From Dichetophora obliterata (lineage: Eukaryota > Arthropoda > Insecta > Diptera > Sciomyzidae), in the NCBI GenBank assembly GCA_963920525.1, contig OY986437.1, forward strand, positions 61,107,330 to 61,171,329: a stretch of DNA of 64,000 nucleotides. The letters are read 5' to 3'. Positions within the stretch are counted from its first letter, which is position 1. Each line of letters begins with the position of its first letter. Shown here piece by piece: positions 22,812 to 35,043 of the stretch. A model generated the notes under the pieces. It saw only the letters and a program-made list of their open reading frames with translations, had not been told where the DNA came from and did not search any database. The position numbers and the translations under genes are program-made.

Positions 22812-23222
22812 CAGTGCACACTAAACAAGTGCGCGTTGCGCTGCGTACCCAAGCGCCACGCAACTTTATTTTACGCTTAACCTAAACAAGTGCGCTGCGG
22901 AAAGAACTGCTGCTCTCGAACCAGCTCAGTCTAATGGTTTAAAAATCTTAAAAAACTTTTAGTATTGTGTAAAAATCTATTAATATTGCAAATACTTCCA
23001 TTTGCAATTGAGATTAATTAATTAATAGCAGCTGATTGCTCTTTGTTCTAATACTTTGGTTTTATGCAGCCAACTTCACATCCGAACGCACTGTCAAAAT
23101 TGGAAATTCGATTCATGTTGCGGTAGTCCGGTGCGTGTTTCGGTAGGCTTCATACAAAATGTATGTGCATGAGCCGATTTTGACAGTTAAACCACGCACG
23201 CGCACTTGTTTAGGGTGGACTG
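22812..23222. mobile_element. hAT-type MITE
   Basis: The ends CAGTGCACACTAAACAAGTG and, inverted, CAGTCCACCCTAAACAAGTG are flanked by TAAAGTAA (22804-22811) and TAAAGCAA (23223-23230), a 7/8 match of the size used by hAT. A second inner copy of CCTAAACAAGTGCGCTGCGG lies near 22880. No coding. Confidence 0.75.
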
Positions 23223-23230
23223 TAAAGCAA

Positions 23231-25623
23231 AAATACAACAACAAACATGAAAATATGAAATGGGAGAAAAACTGAGAAATTGACATTAAAATTCTCATTG
23301 CCTCTGTGGGGCAGTGCGCTAATGCGCGCTTGCAAGGCGTATCACAAAGATTTCTGATAAAGCCTTTAGCAGGGCCGAAACTGCAATAAAATCAGCTAGT
23401 GATTTTTCCTTTTCATATTGAAAACATTGTTGTTGTTGTTTTTGTTGTTGTTGTTTCTTTGGTAAGATTCGTTAAAACAATTAATTGTTTTAACCATGGC
23501 CTAAAGCTCAATAAACGATTTTAAACTATCAAGCAACTAGAATTTGTATTTAAAATCAAGTATGATTTAAACTATCAAACATTTAGAAATTGTATTAAAA
23601 TCATATGAAATCAACATAATAAATAATAAAAGAAAATAAAAAAATACAAAGATTATATTTCGAATTACATCCAGAGTTGAAAAAAAAGCGTGGGGCTCAC
23701 AGACCGCACTACTTTCTTTTCTTACGGTTATTTCTCTCTTAAATACACCTTTAATAATAATTTCCAAATTGTATTAAAAATATTGAAAATTCCAAACGGT
23801 AGCCCGGCAAATATTTTGAATTTGTGAGTTGTTTTTTTTTTTTAAATTTTAGAGAACGTTATTTTGTTCATATCAAGTCTTTGGTACATAAGAACAAGAT
23901 TTTTTGAATGTAGTCGATAGAATATCAATAGTCCTTGTATATTATTATCAGTTAATTCAAGGTGTGAGGAAAAAATATACATACATAAATATGTGAAAAG
24001 GTCATGAGTAAGTCTATAGTCCTAAAGAATTCCAGTTAGACAAAAAGTTATTGAAGACTTTTCCAATAAGCTTGTATGAAATATATATATATTTGACTAA
24101 TGGAAATAATTTTTACCATATATATCATTATGTGACATTCTCCTGAAGTCTAGACTATCAACGCACAAACTTTGAACTTGACACCACAGACGCTCCTTGG
24201 CGCTAACCGTTGTCTGGCCGTCAATTAGTCAATCTCAACTACTTCGCGGCTGCAATTAAAAAGTTAAACATCTTAACAATGCAATGCATTAAAACCGGTA
24301 CTCATCAATGCAACAACCTGAAGTAAAACGAGGATAAAGCAATGAAAATAAAGAATGACTCATACTAGCCAATTTAATAACAATGCAAACAAAAAAAACC
24401 TGGCCCACACAAAATAAAAGTAGCAACAATCTCAAAAATGATATAGAATACAATTCAAACAAATCCACCTTAAACACAGTCACTTACACAGCACACACAC
24501 ACACTCACAAATGAAATGCCACGCCATCTGTCGTCGGCAACGTGCAGTCTTGAATTTGATGCCAAACCAAAGTGTACCAAGTAAACATATGGCGCCGGCG
24601 ACTGATTCCGTGTTTGCCGCACTCACTGACAATGAGTGAGATTAACAAAATAATTGAGAAGTTGATGTCGAGTGCTGACGTGGTTAATAATAGTTTTCAG
24701 TCTAGCTGCTGTTGTTGTTGCTTTTGCTGGCTGTGGGATTGTTTGTTTTGTTGCTGTAAGCTTAAGTAGCTATAGTTGCATTTATAGGCGTTCAACCTAC
24801 CAGGCGACCACCTGACTGACAGATCTGTGGGCATTCTACTACAGACAGACGACAAAGTCAAGCTGTTGCCGTTTGGTTCACCAAGTAAAAGGTTAGAAGT
24901 TTTTCTTTTATTGTTCTGGAGTTGTTTTCTGTGGAGATGGCAGCATGTTGTTTTCAAGGAAGCTTAATCAGCTGCAGTCGCCATTTAATCGATTTCTAAA
25001 AAAATCAATACTTTTGAGCGATTGAAAATGCTAGGTGTTGACAAAGTTTGACATGTAGGTGTACTTTTGTATGGAATCGAAAATTTTAATGTTTAAAAAA
25101 ACTTTGACAAAACACTTTTCGAAACTAGGCTAACAGAATTTTTAAAAGTTAATAGCTTTATCAATGTAAATTGCAATTCGAATTTCATTAAAAAAATTTT
25201 TAAAGTACGTATGTAATTTTTAAAACCCTTCAAAAATAGTAGTTCTTGTCAGTTTTCATAGGCTGTAGTAGAACTTTAAAAACGAAAATGATCTTAATGG
25301 ATGACAAAAGAAGAAACTTAAATAAGAGTTGTGTAGAGTTTACTATTTAAAATTCAAATATTAACTATCAAAATTAAAAGTCTTAAATAAATATTAATTT
25401 AAATTAAAATTAAAAGATTGGCCTACATACTTAGTAGGGAGTCGAATCCCGGAAGCTTTTCTCGATCCCGGAAGCTTTTCTCGATCCCGGGATTAGTTCG
25501 GGATTGAAAAATTTTAGATTTGGAACCACTTCAAAAATGAAACGAACGCATTTGACAAAAAAATGTCTGCACTTGCCATGGCAAAAATGCATTAATTGGG
25601 CAACGAACTGCTGCCCCATTCAC
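23231..25623. other. intergenic DNA with simple repeats
   Basis: Contains TTG repeats (23428-23455), CA repeats (24490-24510) and a GTT/GCT-rich stretch (24708-24755). This microsatellite-rich DNA resembles ordinary fly intergenic or intron sequence. No exon could be supported; the Gln-rich minus-strand frame at 24697-24957 is explained by the GTT/GCT repeat. Confidence 0.45.
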
Positions 25624-25625
25624 TA

Positions 25626-26276
25626 CCCAGCCAAAAAAGTGCTTCCAAAAGAAGGTAAAGTGGAAGGGAAAGTCTTGAATTCAATCTCTTCCACTTTCAT
25701 ACCCAGAAGGCATTCTTTTAACATATGCATGTCATTGGGATGAATGCTTTCCTTAGTCTTCTCTATGGAAGTGCTTCCGGATTTTTTTTTCAATGGAAGA
25801 TTTCTTTGAGCCCTTAAATGAAAGCATTTAAGTAGGTGTTTTTGAGGCTTTTAGAAGGCATTCCATGGCATGAAATGGTTTTTGTGGTTAGGGGGCTTAA
25901 AAAATTCCACGGAAAATATGCTTTTTCCCAATTTTCTCGCGATTTTAGTGTTGGAAATGAGAAGTGTTTGGGTTTTGTTGGGGGTTTAAAAAAATCCACT
26001 TAAAAGATCCCATTCCCGATTTTCACTTTCTGTTGGTGTTTGAAGTAGGAAGTTTTGTTGAAGGTTTGAAAAATCCCACGGCAAATGAAAAAATACGTAA
26101 AAAAATAATTGAAATTAAATGCTATTTGAATGTCTTTGAGAAGTGGTTTATGGGAATGCTTCTTGAAAGCACTTCTTGATAAGGCTTAGAAAAAGCACAA
26201 TTGGATGTAAAGATTATCTTCTAGAAGCAATGTCCCTAAGAACGCATGTCATATCTGTAACAAAAATTTTGCTGGG
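25626..26276 (+). mobile_element. CCCAGC-ended MITE, copy 1
   Basis: Starts CCCAGCCAAAAAAGTGC and ends AAAATTTTGCTGGG, with TA outside both ends (25624-25625, 26277-26278). A second copy lies inverted at 29712-30317; they share, for example, ATGACATGCATATGTTAAAA (copy 2 strand) and the GCATTCTTTTAACATATGCA block (25708-25727). No coding. Confidence 0.75.
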
Positions 26277-26482
26277 TATATTCTACAGATTTGGCCCTCT
26301 ACGACTATTTCCAAAACTGAAAAAATGGAGCGGAGGTAAGAGATTTGGGTCGAACAAAGTTATAATCACTGAAAAAACGACTTTTTGTGGACATTTATAA
26401 AACCTAATATTTGGCCTATAAAGGCAAACAAAAAGTGGAAAAACGCTGAACTTAATGTATCGATCTAAAAGTAGGCAATTTA

Positions 26483-27354
26483 CAGTTGCGGTCAAAATAA
26501 TAGCAGTGCCCTTATATTCAGACATGTTTGGATAAATAATACTAGTTTACAAAATTTTTGTTCCGGTAAACTCATTGTCATTCCTTTATCTACTTTCAAC
26601 ACTGGTTCCAAATATGTACTCAGTTTCCTTCCATATTTTAAAATTTTCAAGATATAGGGTGTTTTACGTTTTTGGCACGTGATTAGTATTACTGATCTAC
26701 AATCTAAACTGCTAACCATAAAGTTAAAAAATAATATTTTGTGTTTTAGAAATAATATCAACTTTTTAATAAATATGCCAACCACTATCGTGTTATGTGC
26801 GGTAACGGCGCAAAAATTTTGAGCTTATTCAACGAAATATCAACAAGTTTTGTATTTTTGTTTTAGCAAAGCTGTAAACGTCAAAAATTAGAATTTAGAA
26901 AAAAAAAAACTGTGATTAAGTGTATTTTTACGTGAAAAACAGACATTTTAAATTTGGTAATTTAACTTCGCTAAAACAAAAGATACAAATCTTGTTGATA
27001 TTTCGTTGAAAAACCTCAAAATTTTTGCTCCGCTACTGCACATGACACGATAGTGGTTAATTTATTGATGGAAAAGTTGATAATTTTTCTAAGATACAAA
27101 ATATTATTTTTCATTTCATGGTGAGTAGTTTAGATTCTAGATCAATTATACTAAACACGTGCCAAAAACGTAAAACACCCCTGTATCTGGAAAATTTTAC
27201 AATATAGGAAGAAATTGAGTACAGATTTTGAACCATCGTTGAAAGTACATATAGGAGCGATAATGGGCATACAGAATCCGAAATTTGTAGACAAGTATTA
27301 GTTATACAAACATGTCTGAATATAAGAGTACTGCTATTATTATGACCACACCTG
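26483..27354. mobile_element. 872-bp palindromic MITE with TA duplication
   Basis: Ends CAGTTGCGGTCAAAATAATA and, inverted, CAGGTGTGGTCATAATAATA; TA outside both ends (26481-26482, 27355-27356). The arms match over nearly the whole length: blocks such as AATACTAGTTTACAAAATTT/AATTTGTAGACAAGTATTAG, GGTGTTTTACGTTTTTGGCA/TGCCAAAAACGTAAAACACC and the inner TTTTGTTTTAGCAAAG/CTTCGCTAAAACAAAAG face each other, with a short centre near 26900. The TA target and end sequence suggest a Tc1/mariner-type non-autonomous element. Confidence 0.88.
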
Positions 27355-27559
27355 TATGTTTAGTCTGCTTAGTAGTTTGCAAAGAACTTGTTGTTGCTGC
27401 AATCTGTAAGTTAGTTTGTGGTTGGTCCATGTGCACTGCGACTGTTGTACATGCCGCCCTTGATTAATTTTCCAGATTTAAGTCATTTTTTTAATTTTTG
27501 CTCTGTTTCTGGCTTGGTGTCCCAAATTTTTGATAGAAGAACTAATGCCTCTTCAAAGT

Positions 27560-29700
27560 GAAGAGGTCTTAAACTGTAAGCCGGACCACAGAAAGGTAAG
27601 GGACCAATAAGAGCTCAAGATGCTCCTCTTTTGGCAAGCCAATCCGCCCTTTCGTTGCCCTCGAATTTTTGATGGCCTGGTAGCTACCACAATTCTATTC
27701 TATTGATTTGTGTCAGTACATTTAGTTATTCGACGCCAAATCGAGATGACTCTTGATTCAAGCTCGTAGGGCTGTAAGGCCCTTAAGGCCGCTTGACTAT
27801 CTGAAACTATGTAGATAAGTGCTCCCTTAGATTTCTTACGAAGGCATTCCCTAATACATACCACAATAGAATATACATCCGCTTGGAATTCTGTTAGCGT
27901 GTATATTGAAATATCTTTTTTAGAAATTGGGATCGTAGATCCCCGCTCCTGTCACTCCACTTCTTAATTTTGACCTATCAGTAAACCAAAACATATCCAT
28001 CAGTAAAAATAAAAGCAGCTAGGATCAGCTTAGAAGCTATCTCTCCTCCACAGTTTCCTGTTCGGTATAACGACCCTGTAGGGCTTCAAAAAGTTGAACT
28101 TTAGCACCATTCTGTAAGAAATTAGTAAAAAAAAGTAAAAAGGGTAATTTTCGAACGTTTTAAGCATCTTCATGAGGCCCGTAAAATTTCCTGATTTTTA
28201 GTCACCTATTTCTTCCATTCTTAGTGCAATTAGACATGAGTCTTTTTTGATAACTATCGTTAAAAGGGGTAGCCCAATCATTGCACCTTTATGTTTAGTT
28301 GGGCACGTTTCCAGTGCCCCAGTGATACTAATGTAAGCCATTCTTTGCAGCTTTATCAGCTGGTTAGCTGCTGTACGTTGTTGGAAATTAGGCCACCAGG
28401 CAAGTGCTGCATACGTAACCATAGGTCTTAAAATGGTTGTTAACGTCCAATATACAATTTTCGGTTTGAGACGCCACGATTTGCCATGAAGGTGTAGACT
28501 GGCATGCCAGGCACTTATTGTCCTGCCTGTAATTGAATTTAAGTGTGTGTTCCAAAGGAGTTGCTTGTCAAAAGTCACCCCTAAATACTTAACCTTATTG
28601 GGAAAGTCAATGACTTTCCCATTAGGGTAGGCCATATCAGAATTAATTTTCTTTTCCTAGAAAAGGTACCAGAATTGTTTCTTCAGAATTTACACCACTT
28701 GGAAGTTATACGGAGGGCACCCTGCATTCTATTGGATATTGTCGGTTCATGGCAGCCCAGACTTGAGATAACCAGATTATTCGCATATCCTCTGGTGTCA
28801 AATCCTTTGTTGTTGAGACTTGCGAGAAGTGCTACAAACTCTACCAAGCGCAAACGTTATGATTCAAAATTTGAATCCAGTGTTTAAGGAAAGAATGGAA
28901 TCTGCATAGCTGCTTTAATCCCATTGTATGACGGGCTGGCAAAGGCTACTTGAATTTCAATGAAGGCACGTAGCGCTGTCTAATTTACTTCAAAAGCCTT
29001 TTCGGTGGTACTGGAGGCTGTATATTGCGGTGACTATAGATTTGCCAGCTTGATAAGCAAACTGAAACCTGTTAAGAGGGAGGCTCTTTAAGTAAGTCTC
29101 CCTAATGTCTAGTTCCAGTCATTTATCTATTGTTTAATTGCTAATTGGTATATAAGATTTAGGTAATTGTTCAGGATTTTACCCAACTTTGTTATAAAAA
29201 CGACCTTCGCAAGGAATATGGCCTAATTATTATTAAGCCATATTATCCATATTTATTCGCAAGGAATATGGACTTGTTCTAAAAATCCAACTGAGAAAGG
29301 ACAACGTATTCAATGCATTTCTGGAATATGCACAGGAAGATTATATCAGGTGCTAGAGATTTGTATGGGCTAAATTTAGATATGGCCCAACGTACATTAT
29401 CAGAAGTAAAATGCTTGCCTGGAAGTTCTCTTTGACCACCCTTCACTGAGTAGTATACCTCAGAGTCTGATGCAGTATCCTTAACAAATACACATTCAGG
29501 AAAATGCGTCCCTTGTATAAGACGATTTGTTTCATCCGAGTTTCTAATATAGCTTCCGTCAGGTTGAAACCTACAGATAGTAGGTAGTATACAGATGCCG
29601 TTGGAGTGATCTTTTGACAGTGATTTCTGTAAACGGGTCGCTGCTCAGAGACTGTAAATCTTTTAGCATGCAAACCCTCCACGCGGCAATCTTTGATCTT
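27560..29700 (-). mobile_element. decayed non-LTR retrotransposon relic
   Basis: Minus-strand relic with recognisable pieces of RT and RNase H in order, in several frames. Its 5' end abuts the CCCAGC MITE at 29712. It is clearly older than the element at 11215-13727 because every catalytic motif I can find is altered. Confidence 0.8.
27640..29690 (-). pseudogene. RT-RNase H polyprotein relic, active sites lost
   Basis: Pieces along the minus strand: NRLIQGTHFPECVFVK (around 29500); AKVVFITKLGK (around 29210, the VxFIPKxGK block); QFAYQAGKS (around 29050); ALRAFIEIQVAFASPSY (around 28970), where motif A has lost its Asp; GYANNLVI (around 28770) in place of YADD, both catalytic Asp changed to Asn; the thumb block KVKYLGVTFDKQLLWNTHL in the open stretch 28198-28635; and RNase H traces YIVSDSQAALRAL (around 27800) and a GNERADWLAK-like block near 27650. 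The order identifies an RNase H-bearing non-LTR element. The loss of motif A and YADD residues shows long inactivity. Confidence 0.8.
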
Positions 29701-29711
29701 CTTAGCTCAGT

Positions 29712-30317
29712 CCCAGCAAAATTTTTGATACCAATTTGACATACATTTTAAGGGACACTGCTTCTAGAATACATTCTATAGATCCAATTGTGCTTCTTTT
29801 TAGCCTTATTGAGAAAAGCTTTCAAGAGACATTCTCATAAACTACTTCTGAAAGATATTCCAATAGCATTTAAATTCAATTAAAGTAAAAGAAATTATAA
29901 ATAATAATTACATATATTTTAGATATTTTCCGTGGGATTTTAAAAACCTCCAACAAAACCCAACCACTTCCTATTTCCAACACCAAAGTGCCATGAAAAT
30001 CAGGAAAATGAATATTTTACGTGAGATTTTTAACCACCCCCCCCCCCCCCCCCGGCATTAACCCTAAAACCACTCCATTCCATGGAATACTTTCTTAAAG
30101 TTCTCTCGAAAAACACCTCCTAGAAGCCTTTCATTGAAGGGCTCAAATAAATCTTCCATTGAAAAAAGTTTGGAAGGACTTCTAGAGAACACTAAGGAAA
30201 ACATTCTTCCCAATGACATGCATATGTTAAAAGAATGCCTTCTGGATACGAAAGTAGAAGGGATGAATTCAAGACTTTGCCTTCTATTTTACCTTCTTTT
30301 GGATGCACTTTTTTGCT
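29712..30317 (-). mobile_element. CCCAGC-ended MITE, copy 2 (inverted)
   Basis: Starts CCCAGCAAAATTTTTG and matches copy 1 (25626-26276) in the opposite direction up to GCACTTTTTTGC; its far end is eroded. It contains a run of 17 C at 30037-30053, a likely site of length variation. Confidence 0.7.
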
Positions 30318-30993
30318 CAAATATTATTCTAAACAAAAATATAATTTTGTAGAATTATTAAAATACAAATTATAAATTACGCCATTATTAATGTTTCATG
30401 TCTAAGCTTTTTTATCGAAAAGAACATTTTCTTCAAAAAGCCACTGACTTACCAAATTTCCCTCGTATCTTCTTATTAAATTGGTAACGAAATATTGCCT
30501 TTTTTATAACATTTTAATAGAGCCTTACAATATTCATATCCCAGGATTCAGAAAGAAACTATTGTGTCTGTTTGCCTTGAATTGGCGCCTGGGTAAAGTT
30601 TATGTAATGTCAAAATCGCTTGTGTAAAAAATATGCTATTAATATTTGAGCTTTGATCTGCAAAAGAGAAAATACAACATATGCTTAGTAACAAAAAAAT
30701 TAAGTAAGAAATTGTGATGTGTATACATTTGGTTTATTAAATTAAAAAAAACTTAGTAAAACTTAGAAATAAATTTTTAGAAAAAGACAACTTTTATGGA
30801 AATCAATATCTTAATAAAAATAATACATCTTTCGTTAGTAATTTAATATTTCTTATGGTATAAGGTATTAAAAACTGCTTATTTTCTCTTCTGCAAATTA
30901 ACCATCTCCTGTCAAAAACAGCTGCTAGTGATACAAAGCGCAAATTTAATTGCCAAATTTAAGTGTCAAAAAAATTCATTACAAAAATGCAAC
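30318..30993. other. no feature seen
   Basis: AT-rich spacer; nothing recognised. Confidence 0.5.
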
Positions 30994-31293
30994 GGCCGCA
31001 TTCAGCGCAGACAACTGTTGTGAACTGTAATGCTAGCGCTACCTTAGTTCTCGATGTTTTTCTCTGAATGTGTTGCTACTCTACACGTCAGAAGTTAGAT
31101 TCAATTTAATTATATTTGATTTTTATGTAAATTTAATTCAATTGCAAAGGTTTCTCACTTAATTTAGTAATTAAATCAAATAATTTACAATTGTTCTGAC
31201 CTTTAGAGCAACAACATATTCAGATAAAAACATTACTCACTAAGGTATCGCTAACATAACAGTTCAAAACAGTTGACTCCGCTGAATGCGGCC
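30994..31293. mobile_element. 300-bp palindromic MITE (GGCCGCATTCAGCG ends)
   Basis: The left end GGCCGCATTCAGCG is matched inverted by CGCTGAATGCGGCC, and the arms continue to match inward (TAGCGCTACCTTAGT against ACTAAGGTATCGCTA). No clear duplication outside. The GGCC start recalls family C at 17834 but the interior differs. Confidence 0.75.
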
Positions 31294-31689
31294 TTTAAGA
31301 ATTGTGAGCACTCTCGTTGTGAGTATATTTTTTGACAAGAGATGGTTAACAGAACAACTATCAATGCTACCTGGATAATTATACCATGACTATTTCTCAA
31401 ACTTCATTCTGACTTATCAGTCAATATATATTGCACGTGAGTAAATCAATTCAAAACATGTAAATCTAGAAATAGCCAATCAAAAACTGGCCAACCTAAC
31501 TTGTCCACACTTCATAAAAAAATTTGAAATTGCAGCAATTACAAGAAAAATTTAAATTGAAATCATTTTAAATCAAATAATCGTAAAATACCGTAAAATA
31601 CAAGCGTCAAATAACTTACATTCCGTTCATTGGCGCTCTAACCTGGTGATCAATTTTAATTCACTGACTGTCAGTTGTCTTTGATTATC

Positions 31690-31960
31690 ATGTGGATTGA
31701 TATTTAAGCCGCAAGCCAGTCGGTTCGGGTTTGCTTCGAGCTAATCAACCAATCAGCCAGATCAACCAGCCAGCACTGCTGCCATGGGTGGATGTGAGTT
31801 AAATATCAGGCGCTGCATTCAGTCCAGTCCAGCGCAGTTCAGTTCAGTTCATTGAACATGCATTTGGATCGTTTCGATTTACAGCTGGTAGTTTTGAAGA
31901 CAGACAATGTGGGGAAAAAGACTTCATCTCTCAAAAGTGTCGCTTGTGTGGAGGTGATTA
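31690..31960 (+). promoter_or_regulatory. possible host promoter and first exon (weak)
   Basis: GATATTTAAG (around 31698) could serve as a TATA box upstream of CCAGTCGGTTCGG (around 31716), which resembles an arthropod initiator, although the spacing is short. Downstream, GCTGCCATGGGTGGATGTGAGT has a good start context at 31783 and a consensus splice donor GTGAGT. A second ATG at 31858 follows a (CAGTT)n stretch. No coding potential beyond a few codons can be tested and no acceptor can be paired, so this is only a candidate. Confidence 0.22.
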
Positions 31961-34174
31961 TTTAAATCTTTTGAATTGATATTCACTGACTTTGGGATTA
32001 GATACAAAACATACAAGATTTACAGATCGATCGATACCCGACGATTAGCATAATTTTCTATTACTTTATTCAGGCTTGTATGAAGGTGCGAAGCGTTTTC
32101 TTTTTTGGTAGCTAAATGAGTGTTGTTATTCGTTTGAGCTTGTAATTTATTGAAAATTTATGGAAACGCTAGTAAATTGTCACCTTTTCTAGACTTGCTA
32201 CATGATCCACTTCAATAATATTCTATTAGTTGAACCTTTTCAACTACTTCAATAACGTTCTATTAACTAGTTGAAGTGGTTGAAAAGTTTTTCTCTTATA
32301 TAAAGCTGTCTATATTGAACCTTTCACCAAACAGCTTTCAACCCACGCTCGAAAATTATGCCGCTGGTCTGTTAAATACACCTGTCTGCAGTTATTTGGG
32401 ATTCGGTATATTGCAGTTTTGTGTCTTGTTGTTGTTGTTTATATATATTATATTTGAACATGTTACACCATCTACCAAATAAGCTAAATGAGTTTCTGGC
32501 GCCTGAATTGCTTCTCTATGGCCAAATATGTACGAGTACATGTCATCGGTTGCAATAAATTTGCAATGTTGTCAGAGTTGGTCATTTTATTTGACCAGTA
32601 ATATTTAATTAGTTTTTGCTCATACATGAGCGGATTGCAGTAAGGTATGCAAATTTTTGTGACTACTGTATTAGAGGCGAATTAAGTTCAGTTTATGGTA
32701 GAAAAGTTTATGGCGTGCTGGAATCAAAATTGTTTCATAATTTTTCGAACTATAAAAAATTCGTGATTATGTTAATAATATGAATAACTTAATTCAGTCA
32801 GCTTAGTTTGTCATTAGAAGGGCGTACAATTGTGGGGCCTATTGGGTGTCCCGAAATTTTCGCGAATTGAAATTTTAAATCTCGGAATGGAAATAAGTAT
32901 GAAAAATATTTTAAATAAATTTCTGCTCACGACTGCATCTTTTTTAAATTTAAAATTATTTTTAAATATTTTTTTTTATAAAAAGAAAAACACGTAAAGT
33001 AAAATTTCTTAGTATAGATTTTTAGCTTAAAAGTGATTGGTGCAAACGGTTATGTTCATTTTTCATAAAAACTTATAAAAGTAATCTCGTATGTAAGATT
33101 CTTAGAATCTGAATTGCAGAATTATATATCAGATTAATTAAATATTTATTCTGCAAAAACTGCTATTAAAACACATTTCTGTTTGTTGGTATTTTATTTA
33201 ATAATCTTTTAGCTGAATTTATTTTTTTAACTTGCGGCAAGCAAAAGAAAAAAGTTCTTATATGCCAACATATTTGCTCAATAAATTGAAATTGAACTTG
33301 AAATTGGTGGAGTATATTTTTTTTTGTTTGCCCAATATAGTTGCTCAATTATTCTCGATTGAGAAAACAATCAATTTAGCCGACCAAATTGTTAAATTAA
33401 GGATTATACCATAATATAATCTTAATATAATATAGGATAATTATAAGAAAGTTAAGGATATACCAAAACAAGGGAAAAATTAAGGTTTAAGATCGTTAAA
33501 TTTTTATTTTCTTGTTTAAAATGTAAAAGTTATAAAAAAGGTGTTCTACGTGATTAAAAAATGCACCTTTAAGATGTTTCTTTGTTTTTATAGGTTAACA
33601 TACGCTTTATATTTTCACATATTGGAAATGTGTGTATGAAAAATATTTGTGATTTAAGCCGACTTCCGGTAACTTTCTGTAATGAACAACGTAGAGGATA
33701 CAGGGATCCCGGAATTGCATCAAAAAGTCATAAGTACACGCATGACACACTTCAATTAATTTTTTCACTTTTTTTCTTCACTTTGAGGTTTTTCATAGTC
33801 AGAACACGAAAAAAACAATTTCGTAATTTTGAAATCCATTTCAATCCATTCATATTAATGTTAAAATAATAGCCTTTAACATAGATTTTCAGCCGTCCCT
33901 GTTATTGTTGTTTGTGGATTAGTGAAAGAAAATTTATCCGCTCTCAACTTTATTTAAATATTTGCTTCAAACGCACCTTTGGCGCTGCAACCCACGCAAT
34001 AACGAGAAACTTTCAAGCACCATTTGCATGTTGGCGACTTCAATTATTTATTAACCTTGGTACAGTGGGCTACATTAGCAATTATCTAAATAAAATGGAT
34101 GGTGAATAATACTTTTAGTCACAAGAGTTTTTATTTTAAAATAGTATAACTGCTCTATTCTGTACAACGAAAAT
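31961..34174. other. no gene recognised
   Basis: AT-rich. A small hairpin occurs at 32234-32285 (CTTTTCAACTACTTCAA facing TTGAAGTGGTTGAAAAG). Otherwise nothing I can support. Confidence 0.45.
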
Positions 34175-34264
34175 GCGCACCAACGACAAGCAAGACACGA
34201 GAAGCAATATAATTTCATATAGAAAAAAGTATTGCTACTCGTGTCTTGCTTGCCGTTGGTGTGC
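34175..34264. repeat. hairpin-forming inverted repeat
   Basis: GCGCACCAACGACAAGCAAG continuing into ACACGAG faces CTCGTGTCTTGCTTGCCGTT followed by GGTGTGC, around a 30-base AT-rich loop. Arms of about 33 bp with few mismatches. Probably a small MITE; a pre-miRNA-like hairpin is an alternative I cannot exclude. Confidence 0.65.
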
Positions 34265-34499
34265 TTCTTCGTGATATAAAATAATGCAGCAAATTAAATT
34301 TTATTAACATAAGATATAAAATAACAGTATATTTCTGCTTAAAAAATGTTATTTTCATATTTTTTGTCCACTAAAGGTTTAAAAAGTAAAAGAAAATTCA
34401 TGAATTTTTGTAAACCTTTCTTCTTCCATAACTAGTAGATTGAAAATTTTGGTTCTAGTTTTTCTTATCTTCAAGAAGAACCAGAACTTTTAATATGTA

Positions 34500-35043
34500 T
34501 GGGTCATTCTTTTACAAACCGAACACCATTCTGACCGCCACATTTTTGATTTGCCCTAAAAAATTTTTACGGGCTCTATATCGAAAAAAAAGAAACGCGT
34601 TAAAAGTTTGAGATTTTCGTGATTTTTGCCTTGGAGACTAATTTTGCGCGCCGACGTCAAGTACCGCGCGAGTTTATGTAATTTTTTTTTGCTATGCAAT
34701 AATCATATCTCCATCGATAAAAAAATTATTTTCTATGTAAAATTTGACATAGAATAACGATGGTTTTATTTAAAACACTTTTAGTGGTGGGTAAAATTGG
34801 TTAAAATTAATTTAAACATTTTAATTGTTTATAACTATATGAAATTTTTTATAAATTTTTTTGAAACTATTTTTTTCTTAAAATTCACTTTTTTCGAAAA
34901 AAATTTAAAAATTAAAATAAAAAAATCCTCGAACACGTGCCTCTTTTTTTCGATATAGAACCCGTAAAACAAATTTCATGCAAACCAATAATGGGTCGGT
35001 AATTTTTTGTTCAAATCTGTACGGTTTGTAAAAGAATGACCCA
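34500..35043. mobile_element. 544-bp MITE with TA duplication
   Basis: The ends are perfect inverted repeats, TGGGTCATTCTTTTACAAAC followed by CG, with TA outside both (34498-34499, 35044-35045). Inner blocks GGGCTCTATATCGAAAAAAA and TTTTTTTCGATATAGAACCC also face each other. No coding. Confidence 0.85.

Noticed and set aside
24697..24957. Gln-rich open frame
   Set aside because: The Gln run comes from a GTT/GCT microsatellite and the rest has no recognisable feature.
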